Positions 53,611-62,620 of a stretch of 64,000 bases of DNA are shown here, in pieces. Source of the stretch: Pseudomonadota bacterium. GTDB taxonomy: Bacteria > Desulfobacterota > Binatia > Binatales > Binataceae. Made by a program: the position numbers and the translations under genes. The notes under the pieces are model-generated. The model did not search any database and was not told the origin of the DNA. It saw only the letters and a program-made list of their open reading frames with translations. Each line of letters starts with the position of its first letter. Positions within the stretch are counted from its first letter, which is position 1. The stretch is from contig JAJPKA010000020.1 in the NCBI GenBank assembly GCA_021323945.1, positions 434,001 to 498,000 of the forward strand, written 5' to 3'.

Positions 53611-53685
53611 GCCCCGGTAGTGAAAAGGACATCACGGAGGTCTCCGGAACCTCAAGTCCGGGTTCGACTCCCGGCCGGGGCACCA
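53611..53685 (+). tRNA. tRNA-Arg (anticodon CCG)
   Basis: Seventy-five bases including CCA. Acceptor stem GCCCCGG/CCGGGGC, D-stem GTGA/TCAC, anticodon stem GAGGT/ACCTC with loop CTCCGGA (anticodon CCG at 53644-53646, reading CGG), and a T arm with CCGGG-TTCGACT-CCCGG. The CCA is encoded. A TATACT at 53592-53597 could be the minus-10 box of its promoter; I see no clear minus-35. This is the only tRNA I find in the window. Confidence 0.95.
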
Positions 53686-54084
53686 TCGTTTAAAGGCGGT
53701 TACGGCCAAAGCCGGCCACGCCATCTGATCGACCTGGGGCGAAGGGACGGGGCCGCAGGTTAGTGGGTCAGGTCACGCCGAGTAGTTGTTTTTTCGGGTT
53801 TCTCGGAATATTAGAGCGGGCCTCATAAGCACCCGTCTCCCAGCACCTACCTCCCCCACCAAGCGGTCGAGGTGTCCTCTGCGCAAGCTGCCCTCGATGT
53901 TTGATAGGACGACAAATTGCAAACCGGCATATAGAGGTGGCGACGATGCTTGTTCGGTGTTGGCCAGCCGCCTTCTGAAAGCAGGCATTTCAGAAAATGC
54001 CGCTCGCAGGCGTGCACTGTGGGGGGGTAGTACTACTATGTTGAGTCACAGCGCGATGAATAGCCGAAGAGAAAGGAGATCGGA
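53686..54084. other. Region downstream of tRNA-Arg, no gene
   Basis: No open frame looks real. A small hairpin (GGCATTT at 53984-53990 and AAATGCC at 53995-54001, loop CAGA) is the only structure seen. No integrase or direct repeat of the tRNA end is visible here. Confidence 0.4.
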
Positions 54085-54690
54085 ATGGGCCAGCAGATGC
54101 TAGAGCAAGCGCCTCAGCGAGAAACCGTTGAACATTTGGATGGCAGCGTGACGGAGTACAGCTATTTCGAGCCCTCCGCGGATGCAATGGATAGGCTAGT
54201 GAAGCGGCTTTTCGCGGATCATTGGAATGAGATAACTGTCGGGCCTTGCATTGAGGGAGCAGTCTTCGAGATTAGGTTCAGCGAAGCGCCGAAGCTTTCG
54301 ATGCTGGATGGCTACCTCACTGTGAATCTCGGCCCATGGCACTTCCACCTTTGTATCGGCGAGCATAAGGGCAATCGGTCCCCTGAACTGGCGCGTAAGC
54401 GCCGCGTTGCACGTGTCGCCCTGTTTGAGATGCGAGGCGCAGGATGCGGCGGTGGGCACAGCTGGGGAGTGCGAATGTGGAATGGTTTCGGCGAGCAGAT
54501 GATTACCGTCTTTCTTCCCAACCCGAGATTGTCGGACGAGCTGAAGGTGCTGAGCGAACCCGACTGGGATCGACTGCGCCTGTGGTACGATTTGCGCCGC
54601 GAGTTTCTCGGTGAGGAACCACCTGCCGATATCGCGGCCGCACAGACCGCTGAGCGCATCGGGGGACCGGTTCTTGATAGCGATCATTGA
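54085..54690 (+). CDS. Conserved-looking protein of unknown function
   Basis: A 201-residue cytoplasmic protein I do not recognise with confidence. It has AAGGAG upstream of the ATG. Visible features: DHWNEITVGPCIEGAVFEIRFSEAPKLSMLDGYLTVNLGPWHFHLCIGEH, strands with a HFH motif, a cysteine-rich FEMRGAGCGGGHSWGVRMWNG centre and a helical C-terminus (LWYDLRREFLGEE). The HFHLCIGEH and GCGGGHSWG segments could bind metal. No domain name is claimed. Confidence 0.72.
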   Translation: MGQQMLEQAPQRETVEHLDGSVTEYSYFEPSADAMDRLVKRLFADHWNEITVGPCIEGAVFEIRFSEAPKLSMLDGYLTVNLGPWHFHLCIGEHKGNRSPELARKRRVARVALFEMRGAGCGGGHSWGVRMWNGFGEQMITVFLPNPRLSDELKVLSEPDWDRLRLWYDLRREFLGEEPPADIAAAQTAERIGGPVLDSDH

Positions 54691-55128
54691 TGAGACGGTC
54701 TGCCCCCAACGTTGATCGAGGGAATCAGACGGGCACATGCCGGAGCGGGAGCGCGTCGCTAGCATTAATATTAATATTGAATCGCGGCGGCATTGATTGG
54801 CATAAGCGTTGGCCCGCGCAAGCGCGGCGAGGGCTCCACTTTCGCGCGGCGTGGCGCTCGGCTCTTTAATGAAATTCGTTTTTGATCACGGTTGCCGAGC
54901 GCCAGATATGCGGCTAGCCCAGCAAATTCTCTTTTGATTGATTGGCGGATTATCCAATCGCACATGGGCTCATATTAGACCAGCCTTAAACAAATTTTAT
55001 CTTAGGCCGCGTGCCAATTCCTGAAGCTCTGCCGCGAGGCTCTGACATCAGGTCCGGACGAGCGGTCACAACTCCGAGCCTCTCATTCCAGCTGTCGAGG
55101 ACTCAACGAGAATGCAGACCCATCGTCT
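54691..55128. other. Intergenic region with an inverted repeat
   Basis: An 11-base perfect inverted repeat TGGCGCTCGGC (54852-54862) and GCCGAGCGCCA (54894-54904) is the only structure noted. No gene with credible start and length is seen. Confidence 0.4.
54852..54904. repeat. Inverted repeat
   Basis: Perfect 11-base arms TGGCGCTCGGC and GCCGAGCGCCA separated by 31 bases. It may be a transcription terminator for the gene ending at 54690 or for the propeller gene, but no T-run is adjacent. Confidence 0.4.
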
Positions 55129-55767
55129 TCAGAGGCCCCGTCGCGGACGACGGACGGCTCGGATCTTCCCGCTCTTTCCTCCACCGCAGAAGAAGAGATC
55201 CTTACCGTTGGATTCGAGGCCCGAGACGCCTACACTCGGCGGCAAGTCTATTCGTTCGAAGACTTCCCCGGTATCAGCATCGATCCGCCGCAAATCGCTC
55301 CTGTCACCGTCCCATGTTCCGTGCCAGAGCTCGCCCTCAACCCAGGTCACTCCGGTGACGAAGCGGTTGGACTCGATGCTGCGCAAAACCGTTCCGGTTT
55401 GGGGATCCACTTGATAGATTCTCCCGCTTCGATACTCTCCGACCCAGAGCCTGCCTTCGGCCCATGCGAGTCCCGAGCAGTTGCTGCCCGGCGCCGGGAG
55501 TGTCGCAAGCACCCTGCCGCTCTTAGGATCGATCTTCTGGATGTGGTCGCCTGCGAGTTGAAAGAGGTGATGGCCGTCAAAAGTCGTTCCCGCATCAGCA
55601 GGTGCAACGATCGCGTGCACGATCGTGCCGGTCGAGGGGTCGAGGGCATTTAGCCGGTCTCCAGCAGCGAACCAGACGCGACTACCGTCAAAGGTGACTC
55701 CATGCACGTGACTGACACCTGGCAAGGGCCCGTATTCGCGAACGATTTTGGCCTGTGATCGATTCAT
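55129..55767 (-). CDS. Glutaminyl-cyclase-like beta-propeller protein
   Basis: A 212-residue soluble repeat protein without a signal peptide. Repeated blades such as LNALDPSTGTIV, IQKIDPKSGRVLATL, YQVDPQTGTVLRSI and LRRIDADTGEVFERI follow a V-[F/W]-aromatic pattern like SMP-30/glutaminyl-cyclase or YncE propellers. Function is binding or hydrolysis unknown. It ends just after 55129 and starts 9 bases downstream of the HTH gene's stop codon, so the two are probably cotranscribed. Confidence 0.72.
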   Translation of the reverse strand: MNRSQAKIVREYGPLPGVSHVHGVTFDGSRVWFAAGDRLNALDPSTGTIVHAIVAPADAGTTFDGHHLFQLAGDHIQKIDPKSGRVLATLPAPGSNCSGLAWAEGRLWVGEYRSGRIYQVDPQTGTVLRSIESNRFVTGVTWVEGELWHGTWDGDRSDLRRIDADTGEVFERIDLPPSVGVSGLESNGKDLFFCGGGKSGKIRAVRRPRRGL

Positions 55768-55776
55768 TCTTCCATC

Positions 55777-57030
55777 CTAGTCACCTGGGAAAGGAGCGGG
55801 GAGTAACAAGGTTGTCGTGAACTGGGGTATAGGGCTGCTGATCCAGCGGCGCGCTCGCCCCCGACCAAATGATTGCACCTTACCCGCTGCCGAAAGCGAG
55901 TCGAGACCTCGCTGGACGCTGCGCTGGCTCATACTCAGCACAAGCGCCAAGGCCGAGCTCGACCATGGCTCACCGTCGGCGAGAAAGGCAAGTATGGCGG
56001 AATTTTCTCCTTCGATGGGCGGTGCCAACACGATGACCCTGCGCGCCCGGTGCGGCACCAGCGCAAACCCTTGCCGGGTCGCAGTGACGCGGGCCAATGA
56101 TCGAATCGCTGTCCGAAGCCTCGCAATTTCGACTCGCAGGCGTGCACGATGCGACTCATCAGCGTGCTTTGCTCCGAAAGTTCGTGCCAGGAGCAACTCC
56201 CTGGGTACATCCTTCGGCCATGCCTCGCCTAGCGCACGTAGGAGTCCGAACAGGATCGGACGCCGGGCGAGCGAGAGTACCCCGCCAACATGCCTCAGGA
56301 CGTGACGACAGCCGTCCACTACGAATGATTCCGACTCCAGCAATGCTTCGACTTCGTCGAGCAATAGCAGCCGCTGTTGACCACCGGTGATGACGCGCGC
56401 CGCGGGCGTCTTCAAGGCGAGTGCTGTGTGTTCCACTTCAGCCGCAAGCGCGGGAATACGTGCCTGCAAAGCTGCTTGCCTGGCTCGAGCGAGCGCCGAG
56501 CGCGCTACCCTCGTTCGCAGGCTTCGAATCGCGATTCCCGCCACTATCAGTTCGTGTAGCGCTTTCAAGAAAGCAGGTAGAGGCGAGGGGTTTACCGCCG
56601 CCAGCGTACGCTCGGCCTGCGCGATGCGGCCGGTCAGTAGCAAGCGCCGCACTTCCAAATATCGGGCGTAAGCCCCGTTAGCACGATCGCCGTGCTCCTC
56701 GAGCGTAGCGCGTGCAGCCTCGAGCGCCTCCCCAGGCCAAGCAGGCTCCCGCGCCACAAGGGCGATGTCAGCCTGGGCGACGACACACCTGGCACGGGCC
56801 ACGGCCTCATTCGGGCCAAATCGTCGTGCAGCCCTTCGCAGCAGCGCTTTCGCTCGGGCAAGGTCTCCGAGCCGCGCCATCGCGATGCCTCGAAGTGCCA
56901 GTGCGGCGGCATCGTTGCGCAGAGCCACCCGGTTCAGCGCACCAAGCCCATCGCCCTCAGCCAGCGCTCGCGCCGCCTCAGTGATGGTTAAGTCCATCGG
57001 AATCCTGTCAAACTTGTAACTCTCACTCAC
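55777..57030 (-). CDS. HTH-type transcriptional regulator-like protein
   Basis: A 417-residue protein. The first part has helical repeats rich in Ala and Leu (GLGALNRVALRNDAAALALRGIAMARLGDLARAKALLRRA), suggesting a TPR-like fold; the C-terminal part contains a winged-helix-like segment (SMSQRSVQRGLDSLSAAGKVQSFGRGRARRW) that should bind DNA. GTG start at 57030, or ATG at 56997. It sits divergent from the DUF899 gene at 57127, a plausible target. Basis is pattern, not a firm family call. Confidence 0.62.
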   Translation of the reverse strand: MSESYKFDRIPMDLTITEAARALAEGDGLGALNRVALRNDAAALALRGIAMARLGDLARAKALLRRAARRFGPNEAVARARCVVAQADIALVAREPAWPGEALEAARATLEEHGDRANGAYARYLEVRRLLLTGRIAQAERTLAAVNPSPLPAFLKALHELIVAGIAIRSLRTRVARSALARARQAALQARIPALAAEVEHTALALKTPAARVITGGQQRLLLLDEVEALLESESFVVDGCRHVLRHVGGVLSLARRPILFGLLRALGEAWPKDVPRELLLARTFGAKHADESHRARLRVEIARLRTAIRSLARVTATRQGFALVPHRARRVIVLAPPIEGENSAILAFLADGEPWSSSALALVLSMSQRSVQRGLDSLSAAGKVQSFGRGRARRWISSPIPQFTTTLLLPAPFPGD

Positions 57031-57126
57031 CGATACCCACAGGGTACATGTATCCGGCGGCTATCAATGAGACTCCGCGTATCGCAAAGCAACCCATGAC
57101 CGCAACGCCAAAAGGAGAACAGCGCG

Positions 57127-57873
57127 ATGACAAAGCACCGAACCGGCACCCGAGAAGAATGGTTGGCTGAGCGGCTCGAGCTGCTCAAGGCTGAGAAGGA
57201 GCTCACACGCCGCAGCGACGAACTGGCGCGACGGCGCCAGGAACTGCCGTGGGTTCGGATCGACAAGCAGTATCGATTTGAGACAGACGAGGGCAGCGCT
57301 TCGTTGGCGGATCTCTTCCGAGGGCGCTCGCAACTGCTGGTCTATCATTTCATGTTCGGGCCCGATTACACCGCCGGTTGTCCTTCGTGCTCGACGATCG
57401 CTGACAGCTTCAACGGGTTCGTCGTACACTTGGCAAACCACGACGCGATGCTCTGGGCGGTTTCGCGCGCACCGCTCGCCAAGCTGCAGACCTACAAGCG
57501 GCGCATGAAATGGACTTTCCCTTGGGCGTCTTCCTTCGGCACGGACTTCAACTCCGACTTCAGCGTGGGATTCACCGAGGAGCAGCAGCGCATTGGGGGC
57601 ATCGACTACAACTACCGACACGAGCCCCCCTTCTTCGAAAAAAGAGGCGTTGTTCACGCCCGCATGTGCGGAATCGACACACCGACATATTTGCGTGAAA
57701 AACCCGGCATGAGTGCCTTCGCGCTCGAAGACGGCGTAGTTTACCATACATATTCCACCTATGCGCGCGGATTAGACGCCCTTTGGGGCATGTACCAGTG
57801 GCTCGACCGTGCCCCCAAAGGCCGCAACGAGTCGGGTCCCTGGTGGCTTCGGCACGATGAGTACAAAGACTGA
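57127..57873 (+). CDS. DUF899 family thioredoxin-fold protein
   Basis: A 248-residue member of the DUF899 family, predicted to have a thioredoxin-like fold. Features: EWLAERLELLKAEKELTRRSDELARRRQELPWV at the N-terminus, LLVYHFMFGPDYTAGCPSCSTIADSF with a CxxC motif, and FPWASSFGTDFNSDFSVGFT. It may act in redox or detoxification. AAGGAG lies 8 bases before the ATG. It is divergent from the HTH regulator at 57030, a common arrangement for a regulator and its target. Confidence 0.88.
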   Translation: MTKHRTGTREEWLAERLELLKAEKELTRRSDELARRRQELPWVRIDKQYRFETDEGSASLADLFRGRSQLLVYHFMFGPDYTAGCPSCSTIADSFNGFVVHLANHDAMLWAVSRAPLAKLQTYKRRMKWTFPWASSFGTDFNSDFSVGFTEEQQRIGGIDYNYRHEPPFFEKRGVVHARMCGIDTPTYLREKPGMSAFALEDGVVYHTYSTYARGLDALWGMYQWLDRAPKGRNESGPWWLRHDEYKD

Positions 57874-58329
57874 AGCGACGGTGCTTGTGGCAGGCGCCGA
57901 TGGGAATGGAAACCCACGACGTATGGCTTCGGTGGAACTTCGCGAGGACACGTTCCCTTACACGAATTGAAGGACTGTCGTTAGTTCTAGAGAAGCTTTT
58001 ATCCCGTTCCGCGCCGGCCATCATGATTGTCGACCCAGTCGCGGACAAAGGGGCATGCGATGCTCTTAAAGGACGGGTTAGGGGACGAGGGTTTCGGGTC
58101 ACAGGAGTCCGCCGCGATTCGGTTTTAGACGGCTAGGCAAACCGACTGGGTGCAGTCGCCCTCGCGAGAGTTGAGAAAAGATGTGCTGTCCGCTCGAAAA
58201 CGCCGCAAATAGTTTCATCACAGATGCGCCGTTTCTACCCGACACTCTTTAGCGCGCCAGTTCCTCTCGCAGGATCAATGCTTACGTTCGCTCCTAGCCG
58301 GCCTTTTTCGCGGTTATGCCGTCACTTTT
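57874..58329. other. No clear gene; possible fragment
   Basis: An 83-residue frame (57885-58136) ends in a protein-like run (PAIMIVDPVADKGACDALKGRVRGRGFRVTGVRRDSVLDG) but has no ribosome site or known domain. It may be a relic. Nothing else is supported. Confidence 0.3.
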
Positions 58330-59058
58330 CGCCGTGAGCACAGGAGTGACCATCATCTAGTGAGCTTCGATGCGTTCAACTGCCCGGATGCCAATGCCAG
58401 GGGGGCTGGACGAGGTCGATGATGTGGATGCCGATGTCTGGGCAGACCTGGCCCGGAGCGGCAACGTCATTTCTCAGCATGTGAGCGGTAAGCATGGGCG
58501 TTATGATGCCGCCGTCGCTCGCCGACCTTGCGGCGCTACCGGACGACATTCTTCAGAGTGGAGACGCACCTAGGGTGCTTACCGCTTTGGTCGGCGTAGG
58601 CTACTTCCTCGTATAGACCGCGTTCGGGATGGTCGTGTTTCCGGTGGGAATTGGCTTGGCAGCCCTCTAGATAGCCTAGCCTAGATCAGCGCGCGCCGTA
58701 CCAACAGCAGTTGCCTTAGTGCTCCTGAACGCCGGCATCTTCCAGCTCACCGCCCGCAAGGCCTATCGTCTTGCCTGCTGGGCACAGATGCCCGGTGACA
58801 CCTCTAAGTTATCAGCTGACTGCGGCAACGCATGGCGCTACGGTCTATGTCTGGGCTCCGTGCTGTTACTGCGGCGCCAACCTCATGCTGACCTTACTAG
58901 TGACCGGGATGATGGATCTGCATGCCATGGTACTGGTGACAGCAGCCGTCACCCTCGAACGTCTTGCGCCAGAAGGGCGACATCTGGCTCGCGGTTTCGG
59001 TGCTCTGATGATAGGGACGAGCCTCTTTTTAATCGCTCGGGCAATCGCACTGCGATGA
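58330..59058 (+). pseudogene. Broken DUF2182 metal-binding membrane protein gene
   Basis: Read across frames the region gives MPMPGG, WTRSMMWMPMSGQTWPGAATSFLSM, then VGVGYFLV-stop-TAFG, LLNAGIFQLTARKAYRL, and finally CCYCGANLMLTLLVTGMMDLHAMVLVTAAVTLERLAPEGRHLARG, a good match in order to the DUF2182 pattern. A one-base insertion in a G6 run near 58393-58398, at least five in-frame stops (near 58360, 58480, 58614, 58668 and 58677) and a frame change near 58860 destroy it. Most of the stops stand where the family has Trp (TGG changed to TGA or TAG). Confidence 0.85.
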
Positions 59059-59301
59059 GGCCTTGCAGCTTGATCTTATCATTTGAGCCGATGCGAGCAT
59101 AAAAAGCTTCGGATAAGCCGTCTGTGAGCCCGGGTTGAGTGCCAGGAATTTGAGGGTGACTCCGACGCGCTTCTGTCGCCGACAGTTGGATTTCAGAGTC
59201 TACGAGTCGGTCCGAAAATTTCCTGCAAAACGCAGGTTCTGCGCCCTATAGGAACGTGCCGGAGGTGACTTCGTCTGCTTTTTATGGGTCTCGAGTGACT
59301 T

Positions 59302-60213
59302 TCAGCTCGTCGCACTGAGCAGACGTGGAATCTCTTCCTGGCAAACTCTGAGGAAGTTGCGCCGCGGGCCGACCAATTCGGTGCCATGATGATAGGCCAG
59401 GCACCACTCGCGAAACACCCCGCTATCACCCAGAGGCATCGCGCGCAATTCGCCACGCTGGATTTCGACAAGTATCGACCACCGCGGCGCCACCGTGACT
59501 CCATGACCTTCTACCGCCAGTCGCTTGGCAACCTCGAGATCATCAGTTTCGATGCTGATCTCCGGGAACACGCCGGCTTGGATAAGAAACGCATCCCAAG
59601 CGGCCCACAACTTGTTACCAGGATTCGGCACGACCAGCCCTTGCCCTTTCAGATCTTTCGCATGCAGTCGATCGCGGCTAGCCAACTGATGCTGCGGGGC
59701 AACCGCAGCGACAAGCTCGTCATTCCCCAAACGTACCATTCCCAGCGACTGCTGTTTTACAGCAAAAGGCAAGAGGACGAGATCGAGCTCGCGATGGGCC
59801 ACTCGGGCTACCATCGAATCGGGGTCAGCCGTAATTACTGACAAGGCAATTCTGGGAAAGCGGCTGCGAAACAAGCCCAGCACTTTGGGTAGTACTGAGC
59901 GGCTAAACAGCGAGGGGGCGCCGATCGAAAGATGCCCCGACGCCGTTTTGGTGTGTTCGGCGAGCAAATCCCTGGCCCGGTCGAGATTGTCGAGCACCTG
60001 GCGAGTACATTGCAGGAAGATTTCGCCGGCGACGGTCAGGCCGACAAATTTGTTCGAACGCTTTAGGAGCTGCACACCTAGGCTTCGCTCCAAAGCGCTG
60101 ACTTGCTGGCTCACCGATGATTGGCTAAGCCGCAGTCTCTTGGCTGCAGCGGTGAAGCTCCTTGTATCGGCGATGGCCCGAAATGTTCTCAACAAGCGAA
60201 TGTCCGGCTCCAT
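59302..60213 (-). CDS. LysR family transcriptional regulator
   Basis: A 303-residue LysR-type regulator: N-terminal winged HTH (LLRTFRAIADTRSFTAAAKRLRLSQSSVSQQVSALERSLGVQLL, about 5-50) and a C-terminal two-lobe ligand domain (HLSIGAPSLFSRSVLPKVLGLF and beyond). It is divergent from the nitrate reductase gene at 60443, and a T-N11-A element at 60232-60250 sits just upstream of its own start. It may control the nitrate reduction genes; the effector is unknown. Confidence 0.9.
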   Translation of the reverse strand: MEPDIRLLRTFRAIADTRSFTAAAKRLRLSQSSVSQQVSALERSLGVQLLKRSNKFVGLTVAGEIFLQCTRQVLDNLDRARDLLAEHTKTASGHLSIGAPSLFSRSVLPKVLGLFRSRFPRIALSVITADPDSMVARVAHRELDLVLLPFAVKQQSLGMVRLGNDELVAAVAPQHQLASRDRLHAKDLKGQGLVVPNPGNKLWAAWDAFLIQAGVFPEISIETDDLEVAKRLAVEGHGVTVAPRWSILVEIQRGELRAMPLGDSGVFREWCLAYHHGTELVGPRRNFLRVCQEEIPRLLSATS

Positions 60214-60231
60214 TACAGTTACAAATGTTTT

Positions 60232-60250
60232 TCATTGACGGTCGTAATGA
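60232..60250. promoter_or_regulatory. Possible LysR-type operator
   Basis: TCATT (60232-60236) and AATGA (60246-60250) form an interrupted dyad of the T-N11-A kind typical for LysR regulators. It lies in the divergent region between the regulator's start at 60213 and the nitrate reductase gene. This is a candidate only. Confidence 0.4.
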
Positions 60251-60442
60251 CCACCACGCGCATGGGCGACCTGCCCAAGAACTAGGCGTCCGCCTTGATG
60301 AGCGACATCACTGGCGACCAGCTGCTCTGAGCACTTCCAATTTTTCCGCCTACTTTGGCGACTCGGCCAGCGAGGTCAACGACGGCACCAAGTTTGCGCT
60401 CTCATCCGAGCAACTTAGCGGCCAGAACGATGCGGCTAAGGC

Positions 60443-62599
60443 ATGGAAGCGATTAGCGATCGTGATTGTAGAAATCGCGAAATGGGTGCTCGCTTGACCG
60501 AGACCCATTGCCCTTACTGCGCCTTGCAGTGCGGCATGAAGCTAAGCGTCGACCACCGCGGAGTTCGGGTGATACCACGCGAATTCCCGACCAATAGAGG
60601 AGCTCTGTGTCAGAAGGGCTGGACTGCGGCCGACTTGTTGATCAGCCATGAGCGCCTGACCTCTCCTCTGATGCGCGAGCGACGCAACGAACCTCTGCGT
60701 CCGGTCAGTTGGGAGCAGGCGTTGGCCCGCATCGCGAGCGCTTTTGTCAGGATCAGGGAGCGTTACGGCCGTGACGCCATCGGTATTTTCGGTGGAGGCG
60801 GGCTTACCAATGAGAAGGTTTACGCCCTCGGCAAGTTCGCACGTGCGGTGCTGGGCACACGCAACATCGATTATAACGGTCGCTTCTGCATGTCCTCCGC
60901 GGCGACCGCCGGCATGATGGCCTTGGGACTCGACCGCGGACTGCCGTTTCCGCTCGAGGACATCCCCAACGCCGAGGTGATCCTCCTCGTCGGCGCCAAT
61001 CCTGCCGAAACAATGCCACCAATCATGCAGTACTTTAACGAGCAACAGCGGCGTGGTGGGCGTTTGATCGTCGCGGATCCGCGGACGACGGCGACCGCAC
61101 GCGCCGCTGACCTTCATCTGCAGTTAACCCCGGGTTCGGATGCCGCCCTCGCAAACGGCCTGCTTCACCTCGTGATGGCGCAGGGCCATTTGGACCATGA
61201 GTTTATAGCAACTCGCACCACGGGGTTTGAGGCGGTCAGGAGAATTGCGGCTGCGTATTGGCCCGAACGCGTCGAGCGCCTTACCGGGGTGCCTGCGCGT
61301 CTGTTGCGCAAAACTGCGCACATGTTGGGTGACTGTAGGTATTTAATGATCCTGACGGCACGGGGGGCAGAGCAACAGAGCCGCTCGGTGAACAATGTAC
61401 TCGCTTTTATCAACTTGGCCCTCGCCCTCGGCAAGGTCGGCCGCAAATACTGTGGATGGGGTTGTCTGACCGGACAGGGCAACGGTCAAGGGGGCCGCGA
61501 GCATGGTCAAAAAGCCGATCAGCTTCCCGGTTATCGTCGTCTCGAAAACCCTCTTGACCGCGAGCACGTCGCACGGATTTGGAAAATGTCTCCCGAGCAG
61601 CTACCCGCGCCGGGCCGCTCGGCCTTTGAGCTGCTCGACTCCATTGGCACTGACAATGGGTTAAGGGCGTTGCTGGTCATCGGTTCCAATCCGGTGATCT
61701 CCGCTCCAGACTCCGGCCGAATCGTGCGCCGCCTCAGCAGTCTCGACTTTCTCGCAGTTGCAGACATCTTTCTGTCCGAGACCGCCGAGCTGGCCGACGT
61801 AGTTCTTCCCGTGACTCAATGGGCCGAAGAGGAGGGCACGATGACTAACCTTGAAGGCCGCGTGATTCGGCGCCGGCAAGCCATACAGCCACCAGCCGGG
61901 GCGCGTTCAGACCTGCAGATTCTAGCTGGACTTGCGGCCTTGCTAGGCGCACCGGGAGTGATTGCCGACGAACCGCGCGCAGTCTTCGATGAGTTGCGCC
62001 GGGCCAGTGCGGGCGGTGTAGCCGACTACGCAGGGATCACTTACGAGCGCATCGATCGCCAAGAGGGAGTCTTTTGGCCGTGTCCCGACAAGAACCATCC
62101 GGGGACCCCAAGAGTCTTCCTCGAGCGTTTTGCTACGGCCGATGGCCGTGCGCGCTTCCATCCTGTGGAATATGAGCATCCGGCCGAGGAACCGGACGAT
62201 GAATATCCTCTTTATCTGACCACGGGGCGCGTTACTGCGCATTATCAGTCGGGCGCTCAGACCCGCCGCGTAGCCGCACTCAACGCCTCGCAACCAGAGC
62301 CGTTTGTCGAGATCCATCCCGCGATCGCTCACGATCTCGGGATCGCCCCGAATGAGCTCGTACGACTGGCCACGCGCCGGGGCGCGGCCTTGATGCGGGC
62401 GCGACTGACCGAGACCCTGCGGATGGATACGATCTTCGCTCCATTTCACTGGGGCGAAGCAGGGTGCGCAAACCTCCTGACCAATCCCGCGCTCGATCCC
62501 TTGTCGAGGATGCCAGAATTCAAGGTTTGCGCAGCGCGTCTCGAAAAGCTCACGCCGGCGGCCGTGTTACCAATGGTTTGCTCGGACGATCGCAGCTGA
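60443..62599 (+). CDS. Assimilatory nitrate reductase catalytic subunit (NasA/NasC-like)
   Basis: A 718-residue molybdopterin oxidoreductase of the nitrate reductase type, reducing nitrate to nitrite. Cys23, Cys26, Cys30 and Cys56 (CPYCALQCGM and GALCQKGW) bind a [4Fe-4S] cluster. NGRFCMSSAA contains a Cys suited to bind molybdenum, and GCLTGQGNGQGGREHGQKADQLPGYR follows. The C-terminal molydopterin-dinucleotide domain (LYLTTGRVTAHYQSGAQTRR) completes it. A start at 60482 is a shorter alternative. It is followed by a matching FAD oxidoreductase. Confidence 0.9.
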   Translation: MEAISDRDCRNREMGARLTETHCPYCALQCGMKLSVDHRGVRVIPREFPTNRGALCQKGWTAADLLISHERLTSPLMRERRNEPLRPVSWEQALARIASAFVRIRERYGRDAIGIFGGGGLTNEKVYALGKFARAVLGTRNIDYNGRFCMSSAATAGMMALGLDRGLPFPLEDIPNAEVILLVGANPAETMPPIMQYFNEQQRRGGRLIVADPRTTATARAADLHLQLTPGSDAALANGLLHLVMAQGHLDHEFIATRTTGFEAVRRIAAAYWPERVERLTGVPARLLRKTAHMLGDCRYLMILTARGAEQQSRSVNNVLAFINLALALGKVGRKYCGWGCLTGQGNGQGGREHGQKADQLPGYRRLENPLDREHVARIWKMSPEQLPAPGRSAFELLDSIGTDNGLRALLVIGSNPVISAPDSGRIVRRLSSLDFLAVADIFLSETAELADVVLPVTQWAEEEGTMTNLEGRVIRRRQAIQPPAGARSDLQILAGLAALLGAPGVIADEPRAVFDELRRASAGGVADYAGITYERIDRQEGVFWPCPDKNHPGTPRVFLERFATADGRARFHPVEYEHPAEEPDDEYPLYLTTGRVTAHYQSGAQTRRVAALNASQPEPFVEIHPAIAHDLGIAPNELVRLATRRGAALMRARLTETLRMDTIFAPFHWGEAGCANLLTNPALDPLSRMPEFKVCAARLEKLTPAAVLPMVCSDDRS

Positions 62600-62620
62600 G
62601 AGGAGATTCGACTGGCAGTA

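Noticed and set aside
53542-53763. Plus-strand open frame across the tRNA
   Set aside because: It overlaps the tRNA-Arg gene completely and has no domain or start signal.
58614-58679. Stop codons read as recoded Trp
   Set aside because: The stops in the DUF2182 remnant include TAG as well as TGA and come with frameshifts, so a changed genetic code is not needed; decay explains them.
60162-60497. Plus-strand frame between LysR and nitrate reductase
   Set aside because: It overlaps the LysR 5-prime end and the nitrate reductase start. Its C-terminal part looks protein-like, but no start or homologue is evident.
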